NCBI GenBank assembly: GCA_964482685.1
Contig: CAYZZA010000034.1
Coordinates: 1 to 13,238 of the forward strand
DNA from: CAYZZA01 sp964482685
GTDB lineage: Bacteria > Bacillota > Bacilli > Lactobacillales > Carnobacteriaceae_A
DNA length: 13,238 nucleotides
Direction of reading: 5' to 3'
A program made the translations under genes and the position numbers. This document shows, in pieces, positions 1 through 6,443 of the stretch. Within the stretch, counting starts at the first letter, position 1. Each line of letters begins with the position of its first letter. The notes beneath the pieces are model-generated. The model was given only the letters and a program-made list of their open reading frames with translations, ran no database searches and was not told the DNA's origin.

Positions 1-9
1 TTTTGCTTT

Positions 10-27
10 GTTCAGTTTTCAAAGGTC
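10..27 (-). promoter_or_regulatory. boxA-like rRNA leader element
   Basis: Read on the minus strand this is GACCTTTGAAAACTGAAC, very like the boxA antitermination element (core CTTTGAAAACTGAA) of Bacilli rRNA leaders. It lies about 30 bp downstream of a strong minus-strand promoter. This suggests that an rRNA operon begins just left of the window on the minus strand. No mature rRNA is visible inside the window, so the assignment rests on the motif and its position. Confidence 0.6.
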
Positions 28-59
28 TAGTCGGTTGCTTTGTTTAACGCAACTTCTAT

Positions 60-89
60 ATCATAACATGGTTTCTTTATGAATGTCAA
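60..89 (-). promoter_or_regulatory. Strong sigma-A promoter, probable rRNA P2
   Basis: On the minus strand there is a perfect -35 TTGACA (84-89), an 18-bp spacer and -10 TATGAT (60-65). An A/T-rich tract immediately upstream (about 90-115) resembles an UP element. It is the promoter nearest the boxA-like element. An upstream copy of the same architecture lies 86 bp away, matching the tandem P1-P2 arrangement of Bacilli rRNA operons. Confidence 0.65.
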
Positions 90-145
90 CTACTTTTTTT
101 AAAAGTTTTTCGACGTGAAGCCGTGTATGTGTGTTTGCTTCTAGC

Positions 146-175
146 AGTATACCATGGTACATCGCCTTATGTCAA
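146..175 (-). promoter_or_regulatory. Strong sigma-A promoter, probable rRNA P1
   Basis: On the minus strand -35 TTGACA (170-175), an 18-bp spacer and -10 TATACT (146-151). It has the same 18-bp spacing as the promoter at 60-89. No coding sequence lies between the two, so both should drive the same leftward transcript, inferred to be an rRNA operon. Confidence 0.6.
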
Positions 176-235
176 ACTTAATTTTGCATGTGTTACTTCG
201 TCAAACAAAAGTGAATTGTTTTGACGACAAGAGTT

Positions 236-264
236 AATTTATCATGCTTTTCGATAAACGTCAA
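236..264 (-). promoter_or_regulatory. Possible third upstream promoter
   Basis: Minus-strand -35 TTGACG (259-264), 17-bp spacer, -10 TAAATT (236-241). It is weaker than the two promoters to its left and lies in the same gene-free 360-bp stretch downstream of perR. It may be a third promoter of the presumed rRNA operon or chance in A/T-rich DNA. Confidence 0.35.
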
Positions 265-287
265 CCTTTTTTCAATAAATATTTAAA

Positions 288-311
288 AGAAGATCGAAGA
301 ACATCTCTTCT
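288..311 (-). terminator. Weak possible terminator after perR
   Basis: A 6-bp inverted repeat (AGAAGA at 288-293, TCTTCT at 306-311) lies about 50 bp beyond the perR stop. In the perR direction it is followed by TTTTAAAT. The stem is short and A/T-rich, so this is a weak call; no better perR terminator is visible before the next promoters. Confidence 0.25.
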
Positions 312-361
312 GGTTTGTTTATCTATTCTCTTAAAGCGACTATCCCTTACATATTATACAG

Positions 362-787
362 TTAATCAGGCTGACATTCTTTACACAATCCATACAATTC
401 TAGTCGGTGTCCATAGATTTTAAAGTCGGTCAATTCTTCTGTAGCACGTTCAACTTTTTCTAAACCAGGATAAAAGATGTCTTCAAACTTTCCACATTTC
501 GTGCATACAGCATGGTAATGATCTGCATGATTAAACTCAAATCGGCTAGATACATCCGCATAATTTAATTCTTGCACAAGGTTGTGTTCAATAAATACTT
601 TTAAATTGTTGTAGACAGTAGCTACACTAATATTTGGAAACTGTTTTTCCAGCGATTGGTAAATCTCATCCGCAGTTGGATGAGTATCGGTTTTAATCAA
701 ATACTCAAGAACAGCTTGACGTTGCGGTGTAATACGAATACCTGCATGTTTTAATCTATCTATAGATTGATTTACCATATAGTTCAT
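362..787 (-). CDS. perR: Peroxide-responsive repressor PerR (Fur family)
   Basis: A 141-residue Fur-family metalloregulator. The N-terminal winged helix (about 10-80) contains the recognition helix SVATVYNNLKVF. The structural zinc site is complete: C95, C98, C135, C138. Regulatory-metal ligands align as H36, E84, H90, H92 and D103. D103 matches B. subtilis PerR D104, the residue that separates peroxide-sensing PerR from Fur, so I call PerR rather than Fur, Zur or Mur. The odd point is E84, where B. subtilis PerR has D85 and Fur proteins usually have Glu. The ATG at 787 is preceded by AAAGGAG with 8-nt spacing; an in-frame ATG three codons later is less well placed. PerR represses catalase, peroxidase, iron-storage and often its own genes until Fe-catalysed histidine oxidation releases it. 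It is divergent from the exporter gene at 982. Confidence 0.93.
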   Translation of the reverse strand: MNYMVNQSIDRLKHAGIRITPQRQAVLEYLIKTDTHPTADEIYQSLEKQFPNISVATVYNNLKVFIEHNLVQELNYADVSSRFEFNHADHYHAVCTKCGKFEDIFYPGLEKVERATEELTDFKIYGHRLELYGLCKECQPD

Positions 788-821
788 TTGATTCGCTCCT
801 TTTACTTATCAGTCACCCCTA

Positions 822-850
822 ATGATAGCGTTTATAATTTTTGATTGCAA
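822..850 (-). promoter_or_regulatory. perR promoter with possible PerR half-box
   Basis: Minus-strand -35 TTGCAA (845-850), 17-bp spacer, -10 TATCAT (822-827), placed to give a short perR leader. On the plus strand TTATAAT (832-838) inside the spacer equals one perfect half of the PerR box TTATAATnATTATAA; the other half is poor (about 2 of 7). Autoregulation by PerR is therefore plausible but unproven. TATAAT at 833-838 could also act as a plus-strand -10 for the exporter gene, though its -35 region is weak. Confidence 0.5.
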
Positions 851-874
851 GTGTTCAACTAATAGAATAAAACC

Positions 875-910
875 GCTTTCTTATTGCTTTCTTATTGCTT
901 TCTTATTGCT
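875..910 (+). repeat. Three tandem 11-bp repeats (GCTTTCTTATT)
   Basis: GCTTTCTTATT occurs three times head to tail with no mismatch (875-885, 886-896, 897-907) and is followed by GCT, the start of a fourth copy. It lies between the divergent perR promoter and the start of the exporter gene. An 11-bp period is close to one helical turn, and perfect short tandem copies can gain or lose units by replication slippage. Confidence 0.9.
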
Positions 911-981
911 ATCTATACCCGATTAACATACGATATAAGCGAATTAATAATATTACACAACCTGAGAAGGGAACAACACAT

Positions 982-2088
982 ATGAAAATAGGGGCTCGTA
1001 CTCTAAAAACAGGCATTGCCGTCTTTATCGCCATCTCTATCCCAATCTTACTTGGTTTTCCACAAGTAGCCGATTTAGCAGGCATTTCTGCAGTCTATTC
1101 GCTACAACCTAGCGTGAAAAAATCTTACGGAATGGTCAAAGAACGACTCCTCGCCAACACTTTAGGCGGATTAATTGCTGTCTTTATGACTTTAACCATT
1201 GGGAACACAATCTTTCATATCGCTCTAGCGGCTGCTGTCTTGATTGCTTTGTTGCACCAAATGAAGTTAGACAATGTGATCGGTTTGGCTGCTGTGACCT
1301 TAATTGTCATCATGCTAACTGATCAACCTTCTATTATAGGAGATTCTGTGTTGCGTGTTCTTGCTACCTTTGTTGGAGTTGGCGTCACTTTTCTTGTTAA
1401 CACTTTGGTGCTCCCACCTAAATATGAGTCACGGCTCTTGACTAAAATCGAACATACAACAGATGAATTAACGAAATACACACGCACAAGTCTTCGGAAA
1501 AATTCACAATACCCGATTCTCAAACAGGATTTACAGTGGGTCAAAAAAGAAATCAGTGAAATGGAACGTCTTCTTTCTTTGTTGATTGATCAAAAAAGTT
1601 TTTTACAGCTCAAAAAACACCCGAGTCTTTTGAGAGATGCTGTAGTGTATCGTCAATTTATCAAAGTAACCAAGAGTGCCTTCTTATTGACATCCACTCT
1701 TCATAAAGCAGAAAATGTGTACAATCACTTTCCACAAGACACCCGAATTATTATCCGTGAACGCATTGAAACTTTAATGAGTGCTCATGAACAAATCTTG
1801 ATGAAGTTTACAGGCCGGATTTTGCCAGATGAAGTCAACTTCATCGCTTACAAAGCTTCTCTCCGGAAAACATTTATGAATACATTTTTTAGTGAAGCAA
1901 GTTTAGATGACTACTTAAAAGGAGATTACGGCCAAAGCAACACGGTCATCCACTTGATGTCAACCATCTTGTTGTATGAAGAAGCTCTGCAACATTTAAA
2001 CAAACTTGTACGTAGCTACACAAAACATCACGTCGATGCAGACGTTTTGCACACTCAACACAAAAAGGAAGCACGCTCTGCGGATTAA
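982..2088 (+). CDS. Aromatic acid exporter family (ArAE_1/DUF939, FUSC-like) membrane protein
   Basis: A 368-residue protein with about five hydrophobic helices in its first 145 residues (roughly 10-26, 58-74, 77-92, 98-113, 124-144), then a long charged, helical, presumably cytoplasmic C-terminal half. This is the layout of the Firmicutes ArAE_1/DUF939 (UPF0421) group, related to FUSC and p-hydroxybenzoate efflux proteins. The motif AVYSLQPSVKKSYGMVKERL (37-56) fits the family's conserved region after the first helix. I chose ATG 982 because GAGAAGGG lies 10 nt upstream and the family begins with a short MKIGARTLKTG-type N-terminus. The frame stays open back to 895, but that extension has no family support. 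The transported substrate is unknown in Gram-positives. It is single-cistron, ended by the terminator at 2157-2191. Confidence 0.85.
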   Translation: MKIGARTLKTGIAVFIAISIPILLGFPQVADLAGISAVYSLQPSVKKSYGMVKERLLANTLGGLIAVFMTLTIGNTIFHIALAAAVLIALLHQMKLDNVIGLAAVTLIVIMLTDQPSIIGDSVLRVLATFVGVGVTFLVNTLVLPPKYESRLLTKIEHTTDELTKYTRTSLRKNSQYPILKQDLQWVKKEISEMERLLSLLIDQKSFLQLKKHPSLLRDAVVYRQFIKVTKSAFLLTSTLHKAENVYNHFPQDTRIIIRERIETLMSAHEQILMKFTGRILPDEVNFIAYKASLRKTFMNTFFSEASLDDYLKGDYGQSNTVIHLMSTILLYEEALQHLNKLVRSYTKHHVDADVLHTQHKKEARSAD

Positions 2089-2156
2089 GAAAAGCGTGTC
2101 TCTTCATAATAGACACTCGTATTTCATATAATAAACAAAAAATTGACCCCCCAAAC

Positions 2157-2191
2157 AAATAAACAGACAGCCAGTGGCTGTCTGTTTATTT
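2157..2191. terminator. Bidirectional intrinsic terminator
   Basis: A perfect 16-bp inverted repeat (2157-2172 and 2176-2191) with loop AGT. The outer stem is A/T-rich (AAATAAAC / GTTTATTT), supplying U-rich ends for both directions. It lies between the convergent exporter gene (plus, ends 2088) and ntdp (minus, ends 2209) and can stop transcription from both. Confidence 0.9.
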
Positions 2192-2208
2192 CGTACTTAG
2201 AATAGTCA

Positions 2209-2742
2209 TCACTTTCCTGACAATTGCCGATAGCGTTCGTACCACATCTCCACATATTCTTTTGAAAATGGTCCTTTGTTTCCATCTATCCAATCCACCA
2301 AGATTTTCACGCTTTCTTTTAAGATGTGATCGATATCATCCGGGTAGTCCCACTTTTGGCTGTGGTCTTCATACTCGTCTACGTCCAACAAGCGTCTTTC
2401 CCCATCTGGAAAAATTTTGATATCAAGATCATAATCAATATACTTTAACCCTTCTTCATCAATAACATAAGGAGAAGCGAGGTTACAGTAATACGACGTG
2501 CCTCGTTTTCGGATCATGGCTACAATATTAAACCAGTAGTGTTTGTGGAAATAAACAAGTGCAGGCTCACGTGTTAACCACCGTCTTCCATCAGATTCAA
2601 TCACCAATGTGTGGTCATTGCATCCAATTAAAGCATCATCAGTCACCTTTAACACCATCGTGTCCCGCCAAGTTCGGTGTAAACTACCATCGTGCTTATA
2701 ACTTTGGATTGTGATGTATTCTCCTTCTTTTGGAAAATGCAT
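2209..2742 (-). CDS. ntdp: Nucleoside tri-/diphosphate phosphatase, DUF402 family (YgaC-like)
   Basis: A 177-residue protein that I recognise as the UPF0374/DUF402 family (B. subtilis YgaC, 176 aa; S. aureus Sa1684, reported to hydrolyse nucleoside tri- and diphosphates). Visible hallmarks are FPKEGEYITIQSYKHDGSLH (3-22), TREPALVYFHKHYWFNIVAM (57-76), YYCNLASPY (84-92) and the acidic metal-binding stretch YIDYDLDIKIFPDG (101-114), ending in WYERY (167-171). Length equals the family norm. ATG at 2742 is preceded by GTGGGG at a normal distance. It follows mutY on the same strand after 114 bp that contain a candidate promoter but no clear terminator, so it may be transcribed both alone and by read-through from recX-mutY. 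The cellular role is not settled; membership is clear. Confidence 0.9.
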   Translation of the reverse strand: MHFPKEGEYITIQSYKHDGSLHRTWRDTMVLKVTDDALIGCNDHTLVIESDGRRWLTREPALVYFHKHYWFNIVAMIRKRGTSYYCNLASPYVIDEEGLKYIDYDLDIKIFPDGERRLLDVDEYEDHSQKWDYPDDIDHILKESVKILVDWIDGNKGPFSKEYVEMWYERYRQLSGK

Positions 2743-2819
2743 CTCATCCCCACTTTCTACATGTATCTTACGGGGAGAAATCCGTATCCAGTCTCTCCTC
2801 TTTGTGTAATCTCTTGGCT

Positions 2820-2848
2820 ATTGTACCATATCCGCCAACTTTTTCGAA
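2820..2848 (-). promoter_or_regulatory. Candidate ntdp promoter (extended -10)
   Basis: Minus-strand TGgTACAAT (extended -10, hexamer at 2820-2825), 17-bp spacer and a poor -35 TTCGAA (2843-2848). It lies just after the mutY stop (2857) and about 75 bp ahead of the ntdp start. The extended TGn compensates for the weak -35. Confidence 0.5.
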
Positions 2849-2856
2849 AGAAATAT

Positions 2857-4047
2857 CTAGACCTCTTCTTGCGTCGTAAGGACAACTTTTTCCCACATTT
2901 TTTGTTGGGGGACTGGAAACACAAGCGCCTCACGTTCTTTTGATTGAATCCACTGACATGAAGAAGGCAACACTGTATCTTTAGATGACTGAACACTGAC
3001 GATGTGAACAGACACATGCCACTTCAAGTGAGAAAATAAGTGGGTCACCTCTCCAAGATGTCTTTTCTGTACCGTGCCAACAAGTCCATACTGCGTCTCT
3101 AAACAAGCAAGGAGATGGGCATCATGTCCTTCTGGAAAGTCTTTCCAGTGTGGAGAGGTTGATCCTTCTTTTTCAAACAAAGGAAATTGCCACATTCCGG
3201 CCAAGAGACCTGTTTGTGGACGTTGTTCCACGAGCCACTCGCCTTTTTCATTTTGAATGGCTAACGCATCGTAATAGACTGGAACCGCTTTTTTCTTTTT
3301 GGTTTTCACTGGATAATGGTGCCATGTACCGTTTAAATACGATTGATCAAACTCTTTCACCGGGCTCCGTTCACCGTCGTAGTTGGTAGGTGTGCAAATC
3401 GTTGCTCCTAAATCCATCAATGCTTGATTAAAATCTCCTGGCCGATCTGGATCTATTAAGACGCGAATAATCGCTTCGAAGATTTTCCGGGTTGCCGGCT
3501 TGGCAATGTCGGCATCTATTTCAAACAATCGACTTACCACACGCATGACGTTTCCATCTACAGCAGGCTCAGGCAATTGAAACGCAATGCTTGCAATCGC
3601 TCCTCCTGTATAAGGACCTATGCCCTTTAAGGTTAAAATTTCTTTTGGGGTTCGTGGAAAAATCCCACCAAAGTCAGACATGATTTGTTGTGCAGCATGC
3701 TGCATGTTTCGCACACGCGAATAATACCCAAGTCCTTCCCATAACTTTAACAAGTCATCTGTATCGGCTTCAGCTAACTCTTTAATCGTTGGAAAGGCAT
3801 GCATAAACCGAGTGTAATATGGGATAACCGTATCTACGCGCGTTTGTTGCAACATGATTTCAGATACCCACACCGCATATGCAGACGTGGATTCACGCCA
3901 TGGCAAGGTTCGTTTTTCTTGGTCATACCAGTCTAGAAGTGCTTGCCGGAAAGCTTGGATTCGTTCGAGTGTCCATAACTGGATGCCCCCTGCTTCAAGA
4001 ACTGAATTTTTTTCTTCTTGTTGAAAACTATAGTTTTTAGTCGTCAT
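2857..4047 (-). CDS. mutY: Adenine DNA glycosylase MutY lacking the Fe-S cluster ligands
   Basis: From ATG 4047 it has 396 residues. MutY removes adenine mispaired with 8-oxoguanine. The helix-hairpin-helix glycosylase core is intact: PWRES (49-53), catalytic E63 in VSEIMLQQTRVDTV, hairpin GIGPYTGGA with Y146, and VDGNVMRV with D164 and N166. The C-terminal NUDIX-like 8-oxoG recognition domain is present (WLVEQRPQTGLLAGMWQFP, then the FSH loop at F338-H340). The C-X6-C-X2-C-X5-C loop is not: it reads C218, G225, S228, D234 with spacing preserved, so three of four [4Fe-4S] ligands are replaced. Clusterless MutY proteins have been described in lactobacilli. The start overlaps the recX end by 11 nt, implying translational coupling; an in-frame GTG at 4056 is the alternative start. 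Confidence 0.93.
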   Translation of the reverse strand: MTTKNYSFQQEEKNSVLEAGGIQLWTLERIQAFRQALLDWYDQEKRTLPWRESTSAYAVWVSEIMLQQTRVDTVIPYYTRFMHAFPTIKELAEADTDDLLKLWEGLGYYSRVRNMQHAAQQIMSDFGGIFPRTPKEILTLKGIGPYTGGAIASIAFQLPEPAVDGNVMRVVSRLFEIDADIAKPATRKIFEAIIRVLIDPDRPGDFNQALMDLGATICTPTNYDGERSPVKEFDQSYLNGTWHHYPVKTKKKKAVPVYYDALAIQNEKGEWLVEQRPQTGLLAGMWQFPLFEKEGSTSPHWKDFPEGHDAHLLACLETQYGLVGTVQKRHLGEVTHLFSHLKWHVSVHIVSVQSSKDTVLPSSCQWIQSKEREALVFPVPQQKMWEKVVLTTQEEV

Positions 4048-4234
4048 GGTCTTCACTCACTTTTTTATCAATGTAGCGGGCAATCAGTTCCATAGGAAAG
4101 GCTTTTTGAAACAAATTCGCTTTTGTTTTTTGGATGCGTTTGTACCGGTCTTCATTTCGGTAACGCCTCCAGGCTTTGTCTCCTTGTAAGGCGAGCGCCT
4201 CCATTTCATCGTCTTCATCTTTTTTTGTCACCAA
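4037..4234 (-). CDS. recX: RecX C-terminal part, out of frame with recX
   Basis: This reading frame encodes about 60 residues matching the end of RecX: EALALQGDKAWRRYRNEDRY is like the family's segment before its last three-helix repeat, and KANLFQKAFPMELIARYIDK is the usual terminal repeat. It is therefore not an independent gene. It overlaps the main recX frame in an A7 run (T7 on the plus strand, 4220-4226); removing one A joins the two frames exactly. A TTG at 4234 could nominally start it, but no good ribosome binding site precedes it. Its stop (4037-4039) lies 11 nt inside the mutY 5' end. It may be expressed by slippage at the A7 run, be dead, or reflect a sequencing error. Confidence 0.8.
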   Translation of the reverse strand: MVTKKDEDDEMEALALQGDKAWRRYRNEDRYKRIQKTKANLFQKAFPMELIARYIDKKVSEDHDD

Positions 4235-4907
4235 TTGCGATTACTTCAGAGTCAAACCCCTTGGTCATCAAGTGTTCCCGCACGCGTTGTTGCGTATCGC
4301 GAGAAGAGCGTCTAGATGAACGTGTAATGACTTTTTCACCTAGATGCACAGCGTTTTCTATTTGTTGGGCAAACGCGTACTCTCCTTGGGCTTCTAGCCG
4401 ATCTGCTTCCTTAATGCCTTTTTGAATCAATTCCCGTTCAATGACACGTGGTCCTTTTCGGCTCAAATTGGCAGCAGTTCGGGTGTAACTTTTGGCGTAT
4501 TCTTCATCGTTGATCAAACGTTGGTCAATTAAAATTTCAATGACATCGTCCGCATAATCTTCAAACTCTTTGGCGATCAAATCATCGCGTACTTCTTTGG
4601 CGGACCGTAAGCCGTACTGGAGGTAGACAAGGGCGCGTTGGTACGCTTTTCTGCTTTCATCTTCTTCTTTTAGGGCTTCTTGCTGTTGAGGAGAGAGTTC
4701 CATCCCCTTTCGAAGCATATGTTTTACCAACAAACCTTCATCTACCGCAAAGGCATACACTTCATCTAGAAAAATATTGTATCTTCCCTTGCGACGTTGT
4801 GTAGTGATTTTTGTAATGACCGGATGCGTTGATTTCTTAGAAATGTCCTTCATATCTTTTGTGTTTTTCTTTGAACTCAGCGTCAGTTTCTCTGGTTTTT
4901 CACGCAA
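4215..4907 (-). CDS. recX: Regulatory protein RecX, frameshifted before its last repeat
   Basis: RecX binds the RecA filament and modulates recombination and SOS induction. This frame holds the N-terminal part, VITKITTQRRKGRYNIFLDE and YAFAVDEGLLVKHMLRKG (B. subtilis RecX begins with a similar ITKISTQ segment), and the three-helix repeats around ALVYLQYGLRSAKEVRDDL, INDEEYAKSYTRT and RVIERELIQKGI. The frame ends early at TGA 4215-4217 just after an A7 run, and the missing C-terminus continues in another frame (4037-4234). Joined, the protein would be about 290 residues, slightly above the usual 260-270. I prefer TTG 4907 because AGAGGTG lies 6 nt upstream; GTG 4916 and ATG 4853 are alternatives, and 4853 would drop a poorly conserved lysine-rich extension. 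First gene of recX-mutY(-ntdp). Confidence 0.85.
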   Translation of the reverse strand: MREKPEKLTLSSKKNTKDMKDISKKSTHPVITKITTQRRKGRYNIFLDEVYAFAVDEGLLVKHMLRKGMELSPQQQEALKEEDESRKAYQRALVYLQYGLRSAKEVRDDLIAKEFEDYADDVIEILIDQRLINDEEYAKSYTRTAANLSRKGPRVIERELIQKGIKEADRLEAQGEYAFAQQIENAVHLGEKVITRSSRRSSRDTQQRVREHLMTKGFDSEVIAIGDKKR

Positions 4908-4937
4908 AATGGGCACCTCTTTCTCTATCTCTCTATT

Positions 4938-4966
4938 AGTATACCTGTTTCGACACGTATAAAAAA
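4938..4966 (-). promoter_or_regulatory. Candidate recX promoter
   Basis: Minus-strand -10 TATACT (4938-4943), 17-bp spacer, poor -35 TTTTTT (4961-4966). It lies about 30 bp before the recX start, and no other good -10 is seen there. Between it and the start is a run of GAGAGATAGAGA-type purines. No LexA-box match was recognised. Confidence 0.35.
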
Positions 4967-5049
4967 GGATGGCTATAAAGTGGGCAGGATTTTTAGATAC
5001 CTATCTATTTTATGTAGTTCTTCTATAGTAGAATCTCTTTTTATGGGAG

Positions 5050-5625
5050 GTGACTTCTCCATTTGTTTATATTGGACGGAACGACTTATCTCATCCTAAT
5101 TTTATTCACATGAGCAGAAGTCTTTCAACAATTTTAAAAAACAGTTGATTTTAAGTTGAATTTTTTTGGTATAGACACTACAAAAATCAGATACTCTCTT
5201 TTCTTGGACGTCCTTCCAGAAAACATACGCATCAAAGGAGTCCACTTGCTTGGTTCAGTGAGTAGGATTGATTACTTTTGTCTATGAAGAGCTTATATTT
5301 TCTTGCACTCATGCAAAGATTCCCAGCGTACAAGATAGGCTCGTATTACCCAAAAACAAACAGCCGTGATTCTAGATGAAGAGTTGGGTCCACTAACAAT
5401 GAAACACATGCATATACATACACAGAAACCAGTCAGCGTTTTAGGAAAGGCTCGCTGTGGTGAAAGTATTTTAAACAGAGTACACTGTGTCGAACGGGGT
5501 ATCATTCCGATCTCTGTTTTTTGTTTCGGCACTTTTTATCCAAATACAACTTGTTGAATGTCTCGTACCCGACAGAGACGACAGCCCATCGATAGAAAAA
5601 CAGTCTTCTTCCAACATTTGAACTT
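5050..5625 (+). pseudogene. Decayed 5' part of an AraC-family regulator gene
   Basis: No single frame is open here, but consecutive fragments in changing frames read like the N-terminal sensor half expected ahead of the AraC ORF at 5626: YIGRNDLSHPNFIHMSRSL, then LNFFGIDTTKIRYSLFLD, then YEELIFSCTHAKIPSVQDRL, then QTAVILDEELGPLTMKH, then IQIQLVECLV running to TFELVKLNATS, which enters the intact ORF. The frame changes fall near short homopolymers (A6 5136-5141, T4 5276-5279, A5 5352-5356, T5/T6 near 5517-5537, A5 5596-5600). A strong Shine-Dalgarno (GGGAGGTG, 5045-5052) precedes the region. My inference is a once roughly 400-residue gene that has decayed. The frame joins are by eye and the exact indel sites are uncertain. 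Confidence 0.5.
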
Positions 5626-6285
5626 GTGAAATTGAATGCCACTTCAGTAAAGTACCAAATTGAAAACCAAATTTCTGCGGCTATTTCGACTGGAGACACA
5701 AGTGGATTGTCTAGTCTTCTCCAAATAATAGGGCAACACGTAGAAATAGACCCTTTAGACAACAGCTCCCCAGATGAACTACTTAAGAAAATGAAATTAT
5801 CTTTACTTGTTGCAAATACTTACAGTAGGATAGCAGCAAACAATGGTGGGCTTGATCCCTTGTATATACATATGATCTCAGAACGTTACACACGCTTGAT
5901 TGAAGGAGCGCCTTCTCTTTGTTGTTTAGAAAAACATGTCGCTATGGATATGTTTATGGAATACTGTGAAGCAGTGAAGCAGTTTTCTACCGCAAATTAT
6001 TCTGTCCTTATGAAAGAAATTGTCAGTTATATATCTAAAAATTTAGTCAGCGATATGACATTGACAAATGTTTCTAGCGTGTTTGGAATTCATCCTGTTC
6101 ACTTAGCCCGCAAATTCAAACAAGAAACGGGCATTACGTTTATTGGCTTTGTAAATGCGCAGCGGATTAACTTAGCTAAATATCTTTTATACATGGGAAA
6201 GTTCCAGCTATCAGAAGTTGTTGAAATGACAGGCTTCAATAGTCATTCCTATTTTACAAAAGTATTCAAAAAACAACTAATCTGA
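5626..6285 (+). CDS. AraC-family transcriptional regulator, C-terminal part (truncated at both ends)
   Basis: The 219-residue ORF holds a linker (YQIENQISAAISTGD; VANTYSRIAANNGGLDPLYI) and an AraC DNA-binding domain from about 125. HTH1 lies around 145-165 (MTLTNVSSVFGIHPVHLARKF), followed by KQETGITFIGFVNAQRINLAK; HTH2 lies around 195-215 (LSEVVEMTGFNSHSYFTKVF). The linker matches Firmicutes AraC proteins of about 400 residues with an N-terminal sensor half, which here is fragmented upstream. The 3' end is also broken: the frame stops at TGA 6283, but the expected ending (LIPTEYIQTLPSKKVKPAIR, stop TAA 6342-6344) follows in another frame and is restored by adding one A to the A6 run 6268-6273. 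GTG 5626 is only a nominal start; the frame is open from 5594 and no good ribosome binding site is seen. Function and targets are unknown; probably a pseudogene remnant. Confidence 0.75.
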   Translation: MKLNATSVKYQIENQISAAISTGDTSGLSSLLQIIGQHVEIDPLDNSSPDELLKKMKLSLLVANTYSRIAANNGGLDPLYIHMISERYTRLIEGAPSLCCLEKHVAMDMFMEYCEAVKQFSTANYSVLMKEIVSYISKNLVSDMTLTNVSSVFGIHPVHLARKFKQETGITFIGFVNAQRINLAKYLLYMGKFQLSEVVEMTGFNSHSYFTKVFKKQLI

Positions 6286-6372
6286 TACCCACAGAATACA
6301 TTCAGACACTTCCATCAAAAAAAGTAAAACCAGCGATTCGTTAACGACTCCTCAATTGTTTACGTATATAAA

Positions 6373-6414
6373 ATAAAGAGCACTTGAAATCAGTCGATTT
6401 CAAGTGCTCTTTAT
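6373..6414. terminator. Bidirectional intrinsic terminator
   Basis: A perfect 19-bp inverted repeat (6373-6391 and 6396-6414) with loop AGTC. For the minus strand the stem ends in U-rich sequence and continues TTTATAT, so it terminates the SNF2-peptidase pair, whose last stop is 30 bp away. It also lies after the AraC remnant on the plus strand. Confidence 0.9.
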
Positions 6415-6443
6415 GTACGCTTATTCTCTTTAAAGAAAAAAAT

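Noticed and set aside
2096..2116. GTGTCT/AGACAC hairpin just after the exporter stop as a terminator
   Set aside because: A 6-bp stem with a 9-nt loop and no T-run; the perfect 16-bp hairpin at 2157-2191 is the convincing terminator.
2743..2856. Small protein or riboswitch between mutY and ntdp
   Set aside because: Only a promoter candidate and a weak 5-bp GGAGA/TCTCC hairpin are seen; nothing matches a known riboswitch.
5366..5557. A 63-residue plus-strand frame as an independent gene
   Set aside because: It fits better as one frame of the decayed AraC N-terminal half, and no ribosome binding site precedes it.
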